From Polytrichum commune (Eukaryota; Streptophyta; Polytrichopsida; Polytrichales; Polytrichaceae): a stretch of DNA of 64,000 nt. Location: contig OX485809.1 in assembly GCA_950295325.1 (NCBI GenBank), forward strand, positions 16,816,144 to 16,880,143. The letters are read 5' to 3'. Below the pieces are notes generated by a model. The model was not told the DNA's origin. It worked only from the letters and a program-made list of their open reading frames with translations, and did no database searches. Positions 1-11,373 of this stretch are shown here, piece by piece (position 1 is the first letter of the stretch; every line of letters begins with the position of its first letter). The position numbers and the translations under genes are program-made.

Positions 1-2101
1 GTTCAGCCATGAGTTGATGGAATCCTCCCCGGATAATATAACTGGCATCCTGTCTACACCACCACAGCAACCTATCAGGCCTCATAATTGTAATCAACAA
101 AAATGACAATACTTTCAGAATGCACTGCTGCTTTGTCCAGAGAAGTACTTTTTTTCTCCACTTACAGTAGAATGGAATACTTCAGTGACAAACTGACTCT
201 TAGACTGCTGAATAGAAGTAATGTCAGAGAAACACAGTAAAAAAACAGCACAAGATCTTCAGATGGAGAAAGTACGGGTTCTGACCATGCAACCATTCCA
301 ATCGTGTGGCAACACGTGTTGTCAAAATGGTGAAAGTATACATTGCCTCACCTGCCAAAATGTACCAAACCATTTTCTACCCTTGTTAGAATCAAGAACA
401 TCATCCATATATGAAGAGATGTTCATAGAGCAGCACATGTCATTTTGCATTCCAACAGAGTAACCTACCTTCAGGATCTTCCCAAGAGTCATAAAGGGCA
501 GCAAACACAAGAGGGCGCCCATCCATTAAGTGCACATAGTATGGCTGTTTCTTCTTGCCATCCTTCTTCCATTCATAGAACCTATGAGGGCAAAACCACT
601 TTAGGAGTTGTATGTCACATATGAGGAGAAAAATCACAATTAAAAAATAATAAATTATGACCACCCTTTGCTCTTCTGTCTATCTACAGATCCGCCACAA
701 GTGTCAGAGAACAAAGGAGAATGGTTTAGTGGAGATACCCTTCAACAGTGACGAGGCAACGATTTTTTGGCAGCAGCCGCCTAAAGGAGGACTTTTGATG
801 AACTGATTCTGATCGGGCATTGAACTGTATCCTCAGCACATTCCAACACATTTAAGTTGTGCACTGTGAAAGGTGTTTAAGTCGACAAGCTTCAGGCAGT
901 AATTAATTGCAAAAAGATGTACTGTCTTGGTACATGGAAGTATATTCATTGTTAAAAAACATGAAAAAAGCGCTATGATGCTCACCATACGGTAAAAATC
1001 TGGCTTTTCTGACTTTTTAGTAAAACTTGGAACGAGACCCCATCTCATACAATGCACAACAGGCTCCCTAGCATCGCCAGTGCCATCATGTCGCACTACA
1101 GGCATGTGTGCACCAGGAGCCACATTATAAGAGGGTTGAAATCTGCACGGCCCAACACCAAAGGCTGAGCTTATCTACAAACCGAAATATCCTTGTGCCA
1201 ACTGGAGTAGATTCTGAAAATTATGTGATACAAAAGCCATCCTCTGAAACAATGGTACATCACCATCACAAACTCTAGAATCATGCATCAACACTGATTT
1301 CACATCAATCCAATCACATCAAAATACAACATCGAATCCAATATCATCAAACATAGATTTGCAATTCTGCTCTTTTGTTTCTGAATTTTTTAAATTGCAA
1401 GATCTTAAAAAGGATGAAAGGTGAGTTGAAGAAATTTTAAGAGAATCATTGTTTAGATTTTGATTTAGCAATGAAAATACATTAGACCCTGAAGGGTATG
1501 GAGTGGCACTGGCTCAACATCAAACACTAGCCACTTGTATATTGAGATGAAATATAGCAAGAGCTTGCTTGCCAAAGAAATATAGGAATATAAGAAAGAT
1601 GACGACATTTTTAAACCTCACAGGCAGATACTTAATCACAGATGAAGAAGTCTCATTCAATTGAGTGAGTTAACCCCTAAAGGATTTTGGAACCCGATTC
1701 GAGCCTCTCATACATTCACTAATTTGAAATGGTACAACGTGATGATACACTGTGGTGTGAATTCTAGGTAGATAGTGATAGCTTGTTGTCTTGCAAGGTT
1801 ACACTTCTTGACACCCACACAACAGTAACTTTGAAAGAGTTTGACGAAGATTTCATATCATCAAGTACGTAAGAGAGGATACTCAATCAGTACGAACATG
1901 CTAAAAGCGCTTAAGGGTTAGAGGATAACTCTCTCTACCTCAGTTGTAATGAAAGAAAACATGGACCAAAAATGGAAGAGTATGGAGCTGCAAATTGGGG
2001 CGTACGCACCGATTGTAGTTGATGGTGCGCACGGGAGCTACGATTCCGCAGGCTAAAGCAGCTGCGTCTGCGCGCACTGTACAGCGAGTTCTTCCACACA
2101 T
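1..2101 (-). CDS. HMCES: HMCES/SRAP-domain abasic-site processing protein (3' end beyond window)
   Basis: Exons in transcript order: 2010-2101, 986-1142, 739-824, 469-581, 286-351, 1-53 (continues leftward). All junctions are GT-AG and every phase matches. The family crosslinks to abasic sites in single-stranded DNA through the N-terminal cysteine and shields them in the nucleus during replication. Exon 1 reads MCGRTRCTVRAD, putting the catalytic Cys at position 2 once Met is removed; this fixes the start. Exon 2 has SYNVAPG and the WGLVPS core, exon 3 FNARSE (active-site Asn), exon 4 VEGFYEWKK (active-site Glu), and exons 5-6 join as LHDRMPVIL (active-site His). About 189 codons are visible; the variable C-terminal tail is missing. 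An alternative acceptor at 1175-1176 for exon 2 would add a segment that breaks the family match, so the acceptor at 1143-1144 is preferred. Introns are 117 to 867 nt. No sign of decay. Confidence 0.93.
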
Positions 2102-2472
2102 GCTACCTAGCTTTATTCACTGAAGAAGAAGGTTCCTGCAATTCGACGTGATTGTTGCGAAATGCGAAGCAAAAGATTGCAACGGAGGAGACAACAAGCG
2201 TGAGAGTGAAGCCTTGTGTTTCGCATTGATCCATGACAAGTGGAACGCTCTGAACCCTAATTCTCATGTTCTAATTTTTGCCAGCTGTTGTCACCGCATT
2301 AGTTGAGACCCTAGACATCCGACATGGATATCTTGAACTTGGAAGTGGCTTCCATACGATCCCTCAACAGCCCGCTCATGATGGTTCTGCCTCGCAATGT
2401 TCCGGTTTTGCTCCCCTGCTTCCACGAAATGGAGTTCTCTGGATCACTAAGAATCCATTTATGGACACATCC
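2102..2472. other. Spacer upstream of the HMCES-like gene and tRNA-Gln
   Basis: Contains the presumed promoter and 5' leader of the minus-strand HMCES-like gene and ends at the first tRNA-Gln. No TATA box stands out. The last 25 or so bases resemble the sequence just upstream of the second tRNA-Gln copy at 5775-5800. Confidence 0.4.
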
Positions 2473-2544
2473 GGTCCCGTAGTCTAGTGGTCAGGACATT
2501 GGACTCTGAATCCAGTAACGCGAGTTCAAATCTCGCCGGGACCT
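2473..2544 (+). tRNA. tRNA-Gln (anticodon CTG), copy 1
   Basis: 72 nt and a complete cloverleaf: seven-pair acceptor stem (GGTCCCG/CGGGACC), four-pair D stem (GTCT/GGAC, one G-U), five-pair anticodon stem (TTGGA/TCCAG), loop CTCTGAA with anticodon CTG, TAAC variable loop, and T arm GCGAG-TTCAAAT-CTCGC. A box TAGTCTAGTGG and B box GTTCAAATC are intact. No run of four T follows closely; the nearest T4 lies about 50 nt downstream inside a tandem repeat, so termination may be leaky. The sequence is identical to the copy at 5801. Confidence 0.95.
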
Positions 2545-2550
2545 TCGGAC

Positions 2551-3125
2551 GCTTGACATGGTGGCAATAGAAACAAATACAAGCGGTGTCCATTTTGCCC
2601 CCCAAAAACCCTACTCCAGAAGGATTGCACTCTTTTGAGACCAAGTGGCTAGGCTAGTTGCAAGAGTGCTTTGCCATATTATTATCCTGCACACAAGGGT
2701 ATTTTGGTTGGTCATCTGACCAAGGTCAAACTTTGGTTCATTTTAGAGGCCACTTGAAACCAACGATCGTTTGTGGTACTACTGAAAACAAGGTACTTTC
2801 ACGACAACGCCATCTGACAACTGTTCTTTTGATTTTAAGCATGCTTTGACATGGTAGCAGTAGAAATAAATACATGCGGTGCCCATTTTGTCCCAAAACC
2901 CTACTCCAGAAGGATTGCATTCTTTTGAGACCAAGTGGCTAGGCTAGTTGCAAGAGTGCTTTGCCATATTATTATCTTGCACACAGGGTTATCCTGGTTG
3001 GTCATCTCAACAAGGTCAAACTTTGGCTCATTTTAGAGACCACTTGAAACCAACGATCACTTGTGGTACTACTAAAAAACAAGGCATTTTCACGACAACA
3101 CCATCTGACAACTTTTATTTTGAGT
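2551..3125. repeat. Tandem duplication, two copies of about 290 bp
   Basis: Copy 1 (2551 to about 2840) and copy 2 (2843 to about 3125) share the order GACATGGT..CAATAG, ACCCTACTCCAGAAGGATTG, GAGACCAAGTGGCTAGGCTA, and so on, with scattered substitutions. It begins six bases after tRNA-Gln copy 1. Short open frames inside it are copies of each other and show no known domain. Confidence 0.85.
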
Positions 3126-3629
3126 CGAAATATTTCGACAACGTTTCGGGAGGTCAATCGGGGAAGGGTTCACATTGGTTGAAATAGGTTTGGACTATCA
3201 CAAGAGGTTCGGTGACCTACTTCATAGATTCAATAGATATGTTTGAGGTACATTGTTTGCTAGGTACTCCTTGTGCTGCCCTAAATTGTTTATGGGCTTG
3301 AGTTGAAATAAAAATTTGGCACACAATATTATTATTTTCATGCTACATTTTCATCTTAGCTCTACACTAATAATCCCAATGAGTGTGTTTTGCTATTCGG
3401 AGTCACGCAATGCAATATATAAGCGATCATGTAGATCTTCTCAACTATGGTCATTGTTGATTCTAGAATGGTCTCTATATTTTGAGCACATACTCCGAAG
3501 TCATTGATTTGATGTCAACCATTCCACTCCACTTTACATTCGAGCTTTGGGGCTCAAGGAAGTTTGAATGAATGGAAAACTACATGGACTCTACATGACA
3601 TAAATTGGATAATTTGTCGAGGGTTACTA

Positions 3630-3987
3630 TACCAAATATTGTATCCAGTGTCATATGGTATTTTATGTCACTATGGTAAGTTTTCTAATAATAAGTTTAC
3701 AAATATTATCATCCCAATTTACTTTTAGTTCATCCATTTTTGGTATATTTGCTTCCTAGCAATTTTATAATGAATTACCGATATGGATGAATGAAATTTT
3801 GATGAAAATCCACTTAGTAAGTGATAGTAATTGCAATGTTGTAAATGTATATTGTCCAATTTCTGACAAGGAATGACAAACAATGTTAGGTTTGCATTTA
3901 GTGTTGGTGATACTACATGGGCGGTTCACAATTAGTATTGAGCTAGATGAAATAAAATTGGTGACATTAAATACAGTATTTAGTGTA
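3630..3987. mobile_element. MITE with CACTAAAT-type ends, copy 1
   Basis: About 358 bp. The left end TACCAAATATTGTATCCAGT is the imperfect inverted repeat of the right end (..ACAGTATTTAGTGTA). Each end is itself nearly palindromic. Internal sequence matches, in opposite orientation, 11025-11373 and partial copies at 31612 and 32580. There is no coding capacity. Tc1/mariner-like affiliation is inferred only from the related TA-flanked element at 19855. Confidence 0.65.
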
Positions 3988-5800
3988 GATTTTGTGACAA
4001 ACCCATCTAAAAGAGATGGCTCTAACACAAAATTGAAAGGCCATGACACTTCAAAATCTCACAACCCTTGATTTGGAGTGAGATCAAGGTTGATGTCTCT
4101 TGTTCATTAGATTGATCTTCATGAATCATTGTGACAACACCAAATGTTTCAAACACTAAATGTTGCATGACACCCTCTTTAGGTTCCACCTAGTATTGCA
4201 ACACTAATAATGTGGATGATAATGAATAATGTGGCCAATGTAGATTAGTTGTTTAAGACAATGGCATATAATAATTACAAACTCTTATTTCGATATCACA
4301 AGTAGGCTTGGATGTGAAGTTGGCCAAGGTACTCGGCTCCAACGAAGTGGTGGAGGGTTTGATTCTTTGATGCGGCAAAGATTGAGTGTGGGTGTTGTTC
4401 AATAAGGTAGAGTTGCCAATTAAAATACCTTACACTTCTATAACCATGACATGATTTGGTAGCTATAAATTTTATTGATACAATTGACTGAGATAACTGC
4501 ACATCCGACACTAAACTTGAAAACTCGAACCTCATTTGACTTTAGTCAATTTGTAGTCGTATTGAGATGCATTTTCTAGTAGTGTAGTTGGACGTCCCTT
4601 GAAGAATGAATGGCTAACACTAAGGTAGAAACACCATAACCCGTTAACCACCCTCGAGCCGTGCACTAGACCACTGTCATAATGGTGAAGTGCCATTTCT
4701 AAAACGGATCATGGCTCGGCGGCAACTTCAATGCGTGTACACTTAGTGTAGCCAATAGGAGTCAAGTGTTAATGTACTCATGAGGTAACCGATTTAGGCG
4801 ATGCTCCGTATGGAAATGCGGATTACCGTGTTCGATGTAGGGAGAATCTTGTGAACGAGTAGGGGGTTGGACAACTTTCCACTTTGACAAATTGTAGCAT
4901 TCTTTTTATAGGATAGAAAAATATGAAACAACATGCATTCTTCATGAATCCTTCTCGTCTATCTTGGAAAATTATCTCATGATTGTCAGACCAGATCTTC
5001 AATGCGAATCACCTTATTTTCACGGGTTATGATATTTCTACCTTAACACTTCCGAAGCACATCTCATTTCATGAAGAGAATACACTTTGACATGTTCCAA
5101 TATCATAAACCAAATAAAATTTGCCTCTAATGCAATCCTTACATTCAAAAAACTACATAACCACACACATCACACACATAATCGTGAAAGTTGCACATTT
5201 TGTGAGACAGCTAGGAGGCAGGTGAAGGTGCCTCTAGAATCTAAGTCTTGATTATCAAAAAGTGTCAGCTTGCAACCAAAATAATGTGCGAGATCCTTGT
5301 CTTGGTGTGCTCAATTTCGAAATTCCAACAATCTCAAAGGAGTCAAGGATGAGGGGAAGCATATCTTAAATCCTGCCACAGTCCATCATAACGCATCATG
5401 ATTCTCATACTTTACACCGAAGTGTAATGCCAAAAGAGTTTTTCAAATTTCCAATTGAAGAACACATCCGGATGAGATTTTGATTGACATATTCAAGCAC
5501 TATGATCTTTCATAGAATTTGAGGAGGATTTTGGGCATAATTGGTCAAGATCCTAGTGTTTTCAAGTCCACTCGGCTATATGTTGACATCTATCAGATTT
5601 TCTTTATTGATTTGAGGTATATTCTGTAAATTCCTCTAAAATGATTGGTGTTTTTCCTAATGTCTTCAACCGATTAATTCTCAAACACAACTGTTCAGTA
5701 ATCCTTCATGTTCTAGGTCCATGTGACACACAACAGTTCCCCATGTTCCACCAAGATAGAATAGTTTCTAATAATTGAAAATCCATCTGTAGACACATCT
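3988..5800. other. Intergenic, no gene recognised; part is a dispersed repeat
   Basis: No coding region with a recognisable domain. 4820-5050 resembles 37385-37640: both contain GGGGGTT.., TATGAAACAACATGCATTC and a TTATTTTCAC..TTCTACCTTA tract in the same order, so this is one copy of a dispersed repeat, possibly a decayed retroelement. Confidence 0.4.
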
Positions 5801-5872
5801 GGTCCCGTAGTCTAGTGGTCAGGACATTGGACTCTGAATCCAGTAACGCGAGTTCAAATCTCGCCGGGACCT
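5801..5872 (+). tRNA. tRNA-Gln (anticodon CTG), copy 2
   Basis: 72 nt, identical base for base to the gene at 2473-2544, with the same cloverleaf, A box and B box. About 25 nt of upstream flank (ATCCAT..GACACATC) is also shared, so the two arose by duplication rather than conversion of the gene alone. Unlike copy 1 it is followed within about 15-25 nt by a T7 run near 5890, a normal pol III terminator. Confidence 0.95.
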
Positions 5873-7145
5873 GCACTTCTATATCTCTTCTTTTTTTGCA
5901 AAACACACACACCTTAATCCAATGGCTTCGGAATTCGCAAATTAGGGGAAATTTCCAGAAATTCACAAAGGAACAAATTAAACTTCCAAACTAATTGCAG
6001 TTGGTACATGTATTGGTATTAAACTCGCACGTAGAAAAAATGGAAATTTTAACAGATATTCCAAGATTTGAGTACCTACTGTTCCACTCTAAGAGGGTTT
6101 CTTAAGTACACACAACATCTACTACTACAGACAGTGCAAAGATGACCTGTGACATTTATTCATAAGCATGGGTGCAACAAGTCAAGTTGACATGGGTTCA
6201 TTCTAGTCTACTTACGATACACTTCGGAGAGAGGTTCAATATTGATGAATGTTGAATGTTGAATGCCTGGCTGGTGAGTTCCTCGATGTTCAACCTTTCC
6301 AAAAATGTTGTTTGTCAATGGTGGGCATGTTGAGTGGAGGATGCCATGCACAGGTGCAATGGGCCAGCATGGCAAGGGCCCATACTTGGTGTGTTACAAA
6401 TTAAGGATTTTGGAGATTCCAGCAGTGAAGGAGCTTGCCATCTTACTTGATGATTTTGTGTAGCTCTTATTCAATCATTCAGGTACAAGTACATTTCTCC
6501 TCTGTTGCAGGCATTTTGTAATGAAATGGATACATAACATGAAATCTGCCCATTTTATTAACACGAATATGTGCTGCAATCCAGCAGGAACATCCTTCAG
6601 TTCTCCAAACACCATTTGGACTGCTTGCTATAGAATTAACCAATCTAGTGTACCATAGGGTCATCCCTTTCATTGTTGCTATTGTTATTTGAGAGTACAA
6701 GAATAGACAATTCAGTCTCATATCAGAGCACAAGTTCCATAAAACCACCTTGTTATAGCAGCTGGAAGTTCAAACTCTATCTGCTGCTATCTATTTGAGA
6801 GTTGCTTTCCAAATAGGAATATTGGAAAAAGATGAGTAACTATCTGTCTTATGGGATTGCCGCATGCATTCATAATCGTTCATAGAATCAACATCTCCCA
6901 ACCACAATTGCATACAAGTTATGGATTCACTAACATATACAACTCGAGAACGTTTCTGTAAGCAAAGCCATACTGTCAGACCTGTACATTTACAGATTCG
7001 TTTTAAGGAATAAATTCTGGTGGGCTTTTCCCTAAATAGGCTTGGATACTTTGGTATCACTGTTTTTTGTTGGGTGTGCCTGTTGTTTCAAAAATGATGA
7101 TAGAAGAATAAGACTTTGATAATCTCTACAACATCTGCTAGAATA
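5873..7145. other. Intergenic, downstream of tRNA-Gln and of the SDR gene
   Basis: No convincing coding region. Short minus-strand frames at 6479-6748 and 6791-7060 have no recognised domain; part probably is the 3' untranslated region of the minus-strand dehydrogenase gene. Confidence 0.4.
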
Positions 7146-10100
7146 TCACTGCTTCTTTTGACTATTTGTCAGTTTAGCTCTCTTAAATAGGTATTTGAGA
7201 GAGAAACCACCAAGCGCAAGGGTTTGTAGAAACCAACCCTTTGCATTCAAGGGGTCGACTTTCCTTGCTAAAAGCCATGCATACGAAGCTTCCACAATAT
7301 GACCTAAGGCTGCCATATATAAGGTAAAGCGCATTCTGTTTTGGGTTTGCAGAAGTAGTAACGCAAGAGAGCGCACACATTCTAATGGACCCAGGAAAGG
7401 AGCTGGCACATACACACACAGAGCCAAAAGGCTCAGACCACTCAATACCAATATCCACACCCACAGTTGGGGTCCATCTAAGTCTCGACCATGTCGCTCT
7501 TTCCAGTATGTCACAGTCCGGTCCATGCCTTCTTTTTTGTCCACAATTGAAACATAGCCTATATCCTGCCTTGCCTTCCACGTTGAGCAGTAATGGGTCA
7601 CACTAGTCTGCAAGAACATCCGACATCCACAGGTCCAGTCAGCACTCTTGAGTAATGTTAGTAACATCTTATTCAATCTGTCCAAAGCATGATGCCAGAC
7701 AGATGCTTGACATGCCTCCATCAGGAATAGCTGTATGTGATTGCATCTAGGATAGAAAGGAGTAAATGTACTCATTCTGCTGCTTTGATTCCATCAACTT
7801 CAGAAGTCTCAATTAAAATGTGTCAGTGACTCCAAGAAAGTGTAGCTATTTCTATCTGATCAATACATTCACATACAAGAAAGTCAAGGAAAAGTTGCTG
7901 GGTCATTGAAAAAAAAATGACCTTGTATACTTCTGCAGGAAGAATGAATGGCTCAGGAATCCACCAGCTTTGGAGGCAAGGATAAAAAAGGCTGTAAAAT
8001 CCATAAACAATCCACGCCAATATCATTGCTGTCTGCACTGATATTTCGCGCTCAGGAAGTTTATACCCAACGCCCTCCAAAATAGGCCGTAGGAATTCAA
8101 AGGTGTTGACAGGCGATCCTGTCAGAAGTAGCAAAACCCTTCAGAGACAGCAGAAAAACCCAACAACTTATTTACATCTGAAAAGCAATACTTGCAGCAT
8201 ATATCTCACCAAAAGGATGTACATAAACCAAGACTGCTGAAACAATCAAATCTAGCCGTGCTCATACTGGCCCATTCCAAAAGAATTTGTTACTCATCAA
8301 GCCACACTGTGCAGCTTATCAACTTGCTCGACTGTTGAGAGACTTAAAAGCCGGGCAACAGAAGACATACCATCTGAAATAAAGTAAGCTTGGCCTGCTG
8401 CTGGAGGGAGCCCAGACCTGCCTGGGATGTCATCAAGAAGTGCCATGCTAGCCAACAGATGGGCATGAATTAAGTTATCCACATATACCCAATCGGTGAG
8501 AACCTTTGAGCCTCCAATGCGGAACAAAAGTAATCCCATTTTCGCCATGTGAAGGATTCGAGGTAAATGGCGTTCCTCTCCAGGCCCATAGATAGCAGCT
8601 GGTCTAATAGCACATGTGTACAATTTCTTGCCTTTCTTACCCCTGCAAGAGAATTATGTAAGGCTTATAACTTTGGCAATATCACAAGCACTCAATCCCA
8701 AGTGACATTCCTCTGAGCCACTGGGACCAGTCTCTATTTGCCAATGAAGGCACATGCATCTGGTAACTCATCAAACAGTTCCCTTTCAGCCAAGACTATC
8801 ATGCTTGAAAGCCTGAAAACAACAATAAGCTCATCCGCACCACTTACAAATAAGCCATAGTGTTGTTCCATGCAATGAATCATAGTAGATTACAATCTTC
8901 TTGTTGCGGCCCATCTTAATACCAGCACAGGCTAAAAATGCAGGATCATTTGGAAAAGGTTAACTTAGAGCCATAGTTACTGGTTGCCACAGTTACTGCC
9001 TGCGATGTGCTTCTTGCCAAAGCATCTGGCCCATTTCAGCTATATGACGCAAAAAGGTGGAAACTATTGAAAGTTCTGAAACCTAAGCTCTTAAAGCAAG
9101 ACCCGATACTCAACTTTCAATAATTTCACTCTGAGACATGACAATGTGATGTCTCCATGTTCAAGTTTCATCTTCTCAATCACCCACCTCCTCATGTCCT
9201 TGTTATAATGGAGCTGAGGAAGTAGAAGTATGAGATCAGTATCAAGAACTAATATGAAGACAAAGCAAGGAGCTCAAAATTTGGCTGCCATTCGTATAAA
9301 ATTCTCATGGAGCACATACAATCATCAAGTTGCAATGTCCTAATCTTCACAAACAAGTCACTGGAGGTCCTGGCAGTGAAGGAGCATACGTGAGAGGCCG
9401 ACTGTTGCTGCGGATGACAAGTTGCTCTGCAAGTGATTTACTGCGGCCATAGGGGTCAACGTGCTTCTCAACAGGAAAGTAAGGTAAATCCTCTGTTCCA
9501 TTGCGGATTTCCTGGCCACCGAAGACTACATTGTAAGTGCTTGTGTAGATCAGCCTTCCGACACTACACTTTATACAGGTGTCGAGAATGTTGCATGTTC
9601 CATCCAGATTCACTTCGTCTATACGTCGTGACTGAAGCATCTCCTTGCCAGACATCCCAAACGAGGCCACATGGAACACACAGTCTGCTCTTTTTAAAGC
9701 CTTCTCTACATCTGTTAGCCGCCTCACATCACCTGCATTCATCTCATATAAAGTTAGGACTTGAGAATACTTCCGGGACTCGACAAACTTGATCGGGTAA
9801 CAAAAACCTCAGCTACTAAGTAGTTCATCAACAGGCTCTTGTGCTACAGCTGTTTCAAATATTTTTAGCTCTTTAATAGACTTCATTGCCAAATTTAGTA
9901 CGCCAAGGTACATTAAGTACAAGTTAGAGTGTGTACAATCACAATGGAGGAAATTAAATGATCTGACTCTTTCAGCAATTCTCTGAATCACGGCCGAAGA
10001 GGCATGATGTGAGCAGCACCGCTTTAATATAATAATCTCTGTTTCTTGGACAATTAATGCACTTTGCAATGTGCACAGAGCGCGTAACCCTGATGGTCTA

Positions 10101-10580
10101 TTGACATCTAAGGTTCAACCAGATCAAAAGTGTACCACTCCAGTCTTATTGTTAATTATCAGAAACAAAATACAGGGGCACACGCTCGCTAATTGACACT
10201 CTGGATATCGAGTGCTAAAAATCTCATCATGGTAACATAGGTCCAAGAGTCCCCTGGAACCAGAGATTTCAGAGATCCAGAGATCGATATGCAATTCTTA
10301 TATGTTGAAGCACAGATTGTGGCCATGGACAAGATAAATTTCGATGCTAGAGCTTCACAAGAACGAGGGAAGTAGGTTTACACTGACCAGTGATGCACTT
10401 GACGCCATGTTCTTGGAGTTGAGCCAAGCGGTCACCGGAGTATCGTATATCAAAAGAGCGGACCTGCGCCGCACCCCGTCTTGCGAGCTCGAGGCAAAGG
10501 AGGGATCCAACATGGCCTGCTCCGCCCGTGACCACAAAAACGCGGTCCTCTATGCCCTCATTCTCCGACAAATGCACCAT
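7146..10580 (-). CDS. SDR42E/3-beta-HSD-like NAD(P)-binding dehydrogenase with membrane C-terminus
   Basis: Exons: 10388-10580, 9390-9732, 8371-8642, 7922-8118, 7146-7607; all GT-AG, phases agree, total 488 aa. Rossmann glycine motif TGGAGHVG at residues 18-25; active-site YGRSK at 159-163 with ST(Y) at 129-131; RPAAIYGPGE and DWVYVDN are typical of extended SDRs of the 3-beta-hydroxysteroid dehydrogenase group. The C-terminal third (from WKERHGR) carries several hydrophobic segments and ends in KRAKLTNSQKK, like the plant proteins named SDR family 42E member 1 with a DUF4499-type tail; a membrane location, probably ER, is likely. Substrate is not known from sequence. Start chosen at MVHLSENEG, which matches relatives; an in-frame ATG at 10619 would add 13 residues. 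Length is normal and no lesion is seen. Confidence 0.92.
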
Positions 10581-10789
10581 CCCTGTGGCTACTGTCCTCC
10601 TCCTCCCCCTTCGATGCAATCCTACGCTCTATTCCAAGAGGAATGATTTCCCTAACCACATCTGCGACCTCAATAGAACTCCTGCAACGTCCTGTTAACA
10701 CTTCCGCAAGATCAACCTCTGCCGAGTCCCTGAAGCCAAACCTGATTTTCAATTTCAAATTTCTGGAGATATTCAAAAATAAGGAACAG

Positions 10790-11024
10790 CGATGAGAAAA
10801 ATTATTAACACAAAATCTGATTCTTCAAGCGATGCCGCACTCTCGATCATCATCAGCAAGAAGATCCAAGCGAACACGCAAACGCTTGCTGCACAAAGAA
10901 GAAGACGAAGAAACCAAGCTTGGCAATGGGTGCTCGACACCGCGGGAAGGGATCTAACACCGTGGCTTTGTTCTAATCCCGTGAAGTTGCGCATTAGGGT
11001 AGAGAGTCCTTTGATAAACATTGA
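10790..11024. other. Region upstream of the SDR gene
   Basis: Spacer between the SDR 5' leader and a MITE. No TATA box or conserved motif stands out and no convincing coding region is seen. Confidence 0.3.
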
Positions 11025-11373
11025 TACACCAAATATTGTATTTAGTGTCACCAATTCTACTATTTGCTCAGTACTAATTGTAAACCGCTCGCGTAGCATC
11101 ACCAACACTAAATGTAAACCTAACATTATTTGTCATCCATTGTAAAATTTTTTTTTGGGAATTCTAGATTTACGATGTTGTAATTACTGTCACTTAGATC
11201 TTTCATCCAAATTTCATTCATTCATTATCATATTTCATCATAAAAATTTAGGATGCAAAATGTTTGAATGTTCCATTAATAGGCATTTGGATGAACTAAA
11301 AGTAAGTTGAGATGACACTACTTGTAAAACTTATTCATAAGAAGTGTCACTATAAATGTTACCATAGTGATAT
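11025..11373. mobile_element. MITE with CACTAAAT-type ends, copy 2 (inverted relative to copy 1)
   Basis: Starts TACACCAAATATTGTATTTA and runs, in reverse complement, through the same internal blocks as 3630-3987, including the tract ACACTAAATGTAAACCTAAC and the block GATGAACTAAAAGTAAGTTG. The right end lacks about 40 terminal bases. Lies upstream of the dehydrogenase gene. Confidence 0.65.

Noticed and set aside
1141..1180. Alternative exon 2 start of the HMCES-like gene after CTACAAA (TTTGTAG on minus)
   Set aside because: It would insert residues between NYNR and FQPSYNV that relatives lack and break the phase with exon 1.
7385..7606. Plus-strand frame in the last dehydrogenase exon
   Set aside because: Antisense shadow of a well-supported coding exon.
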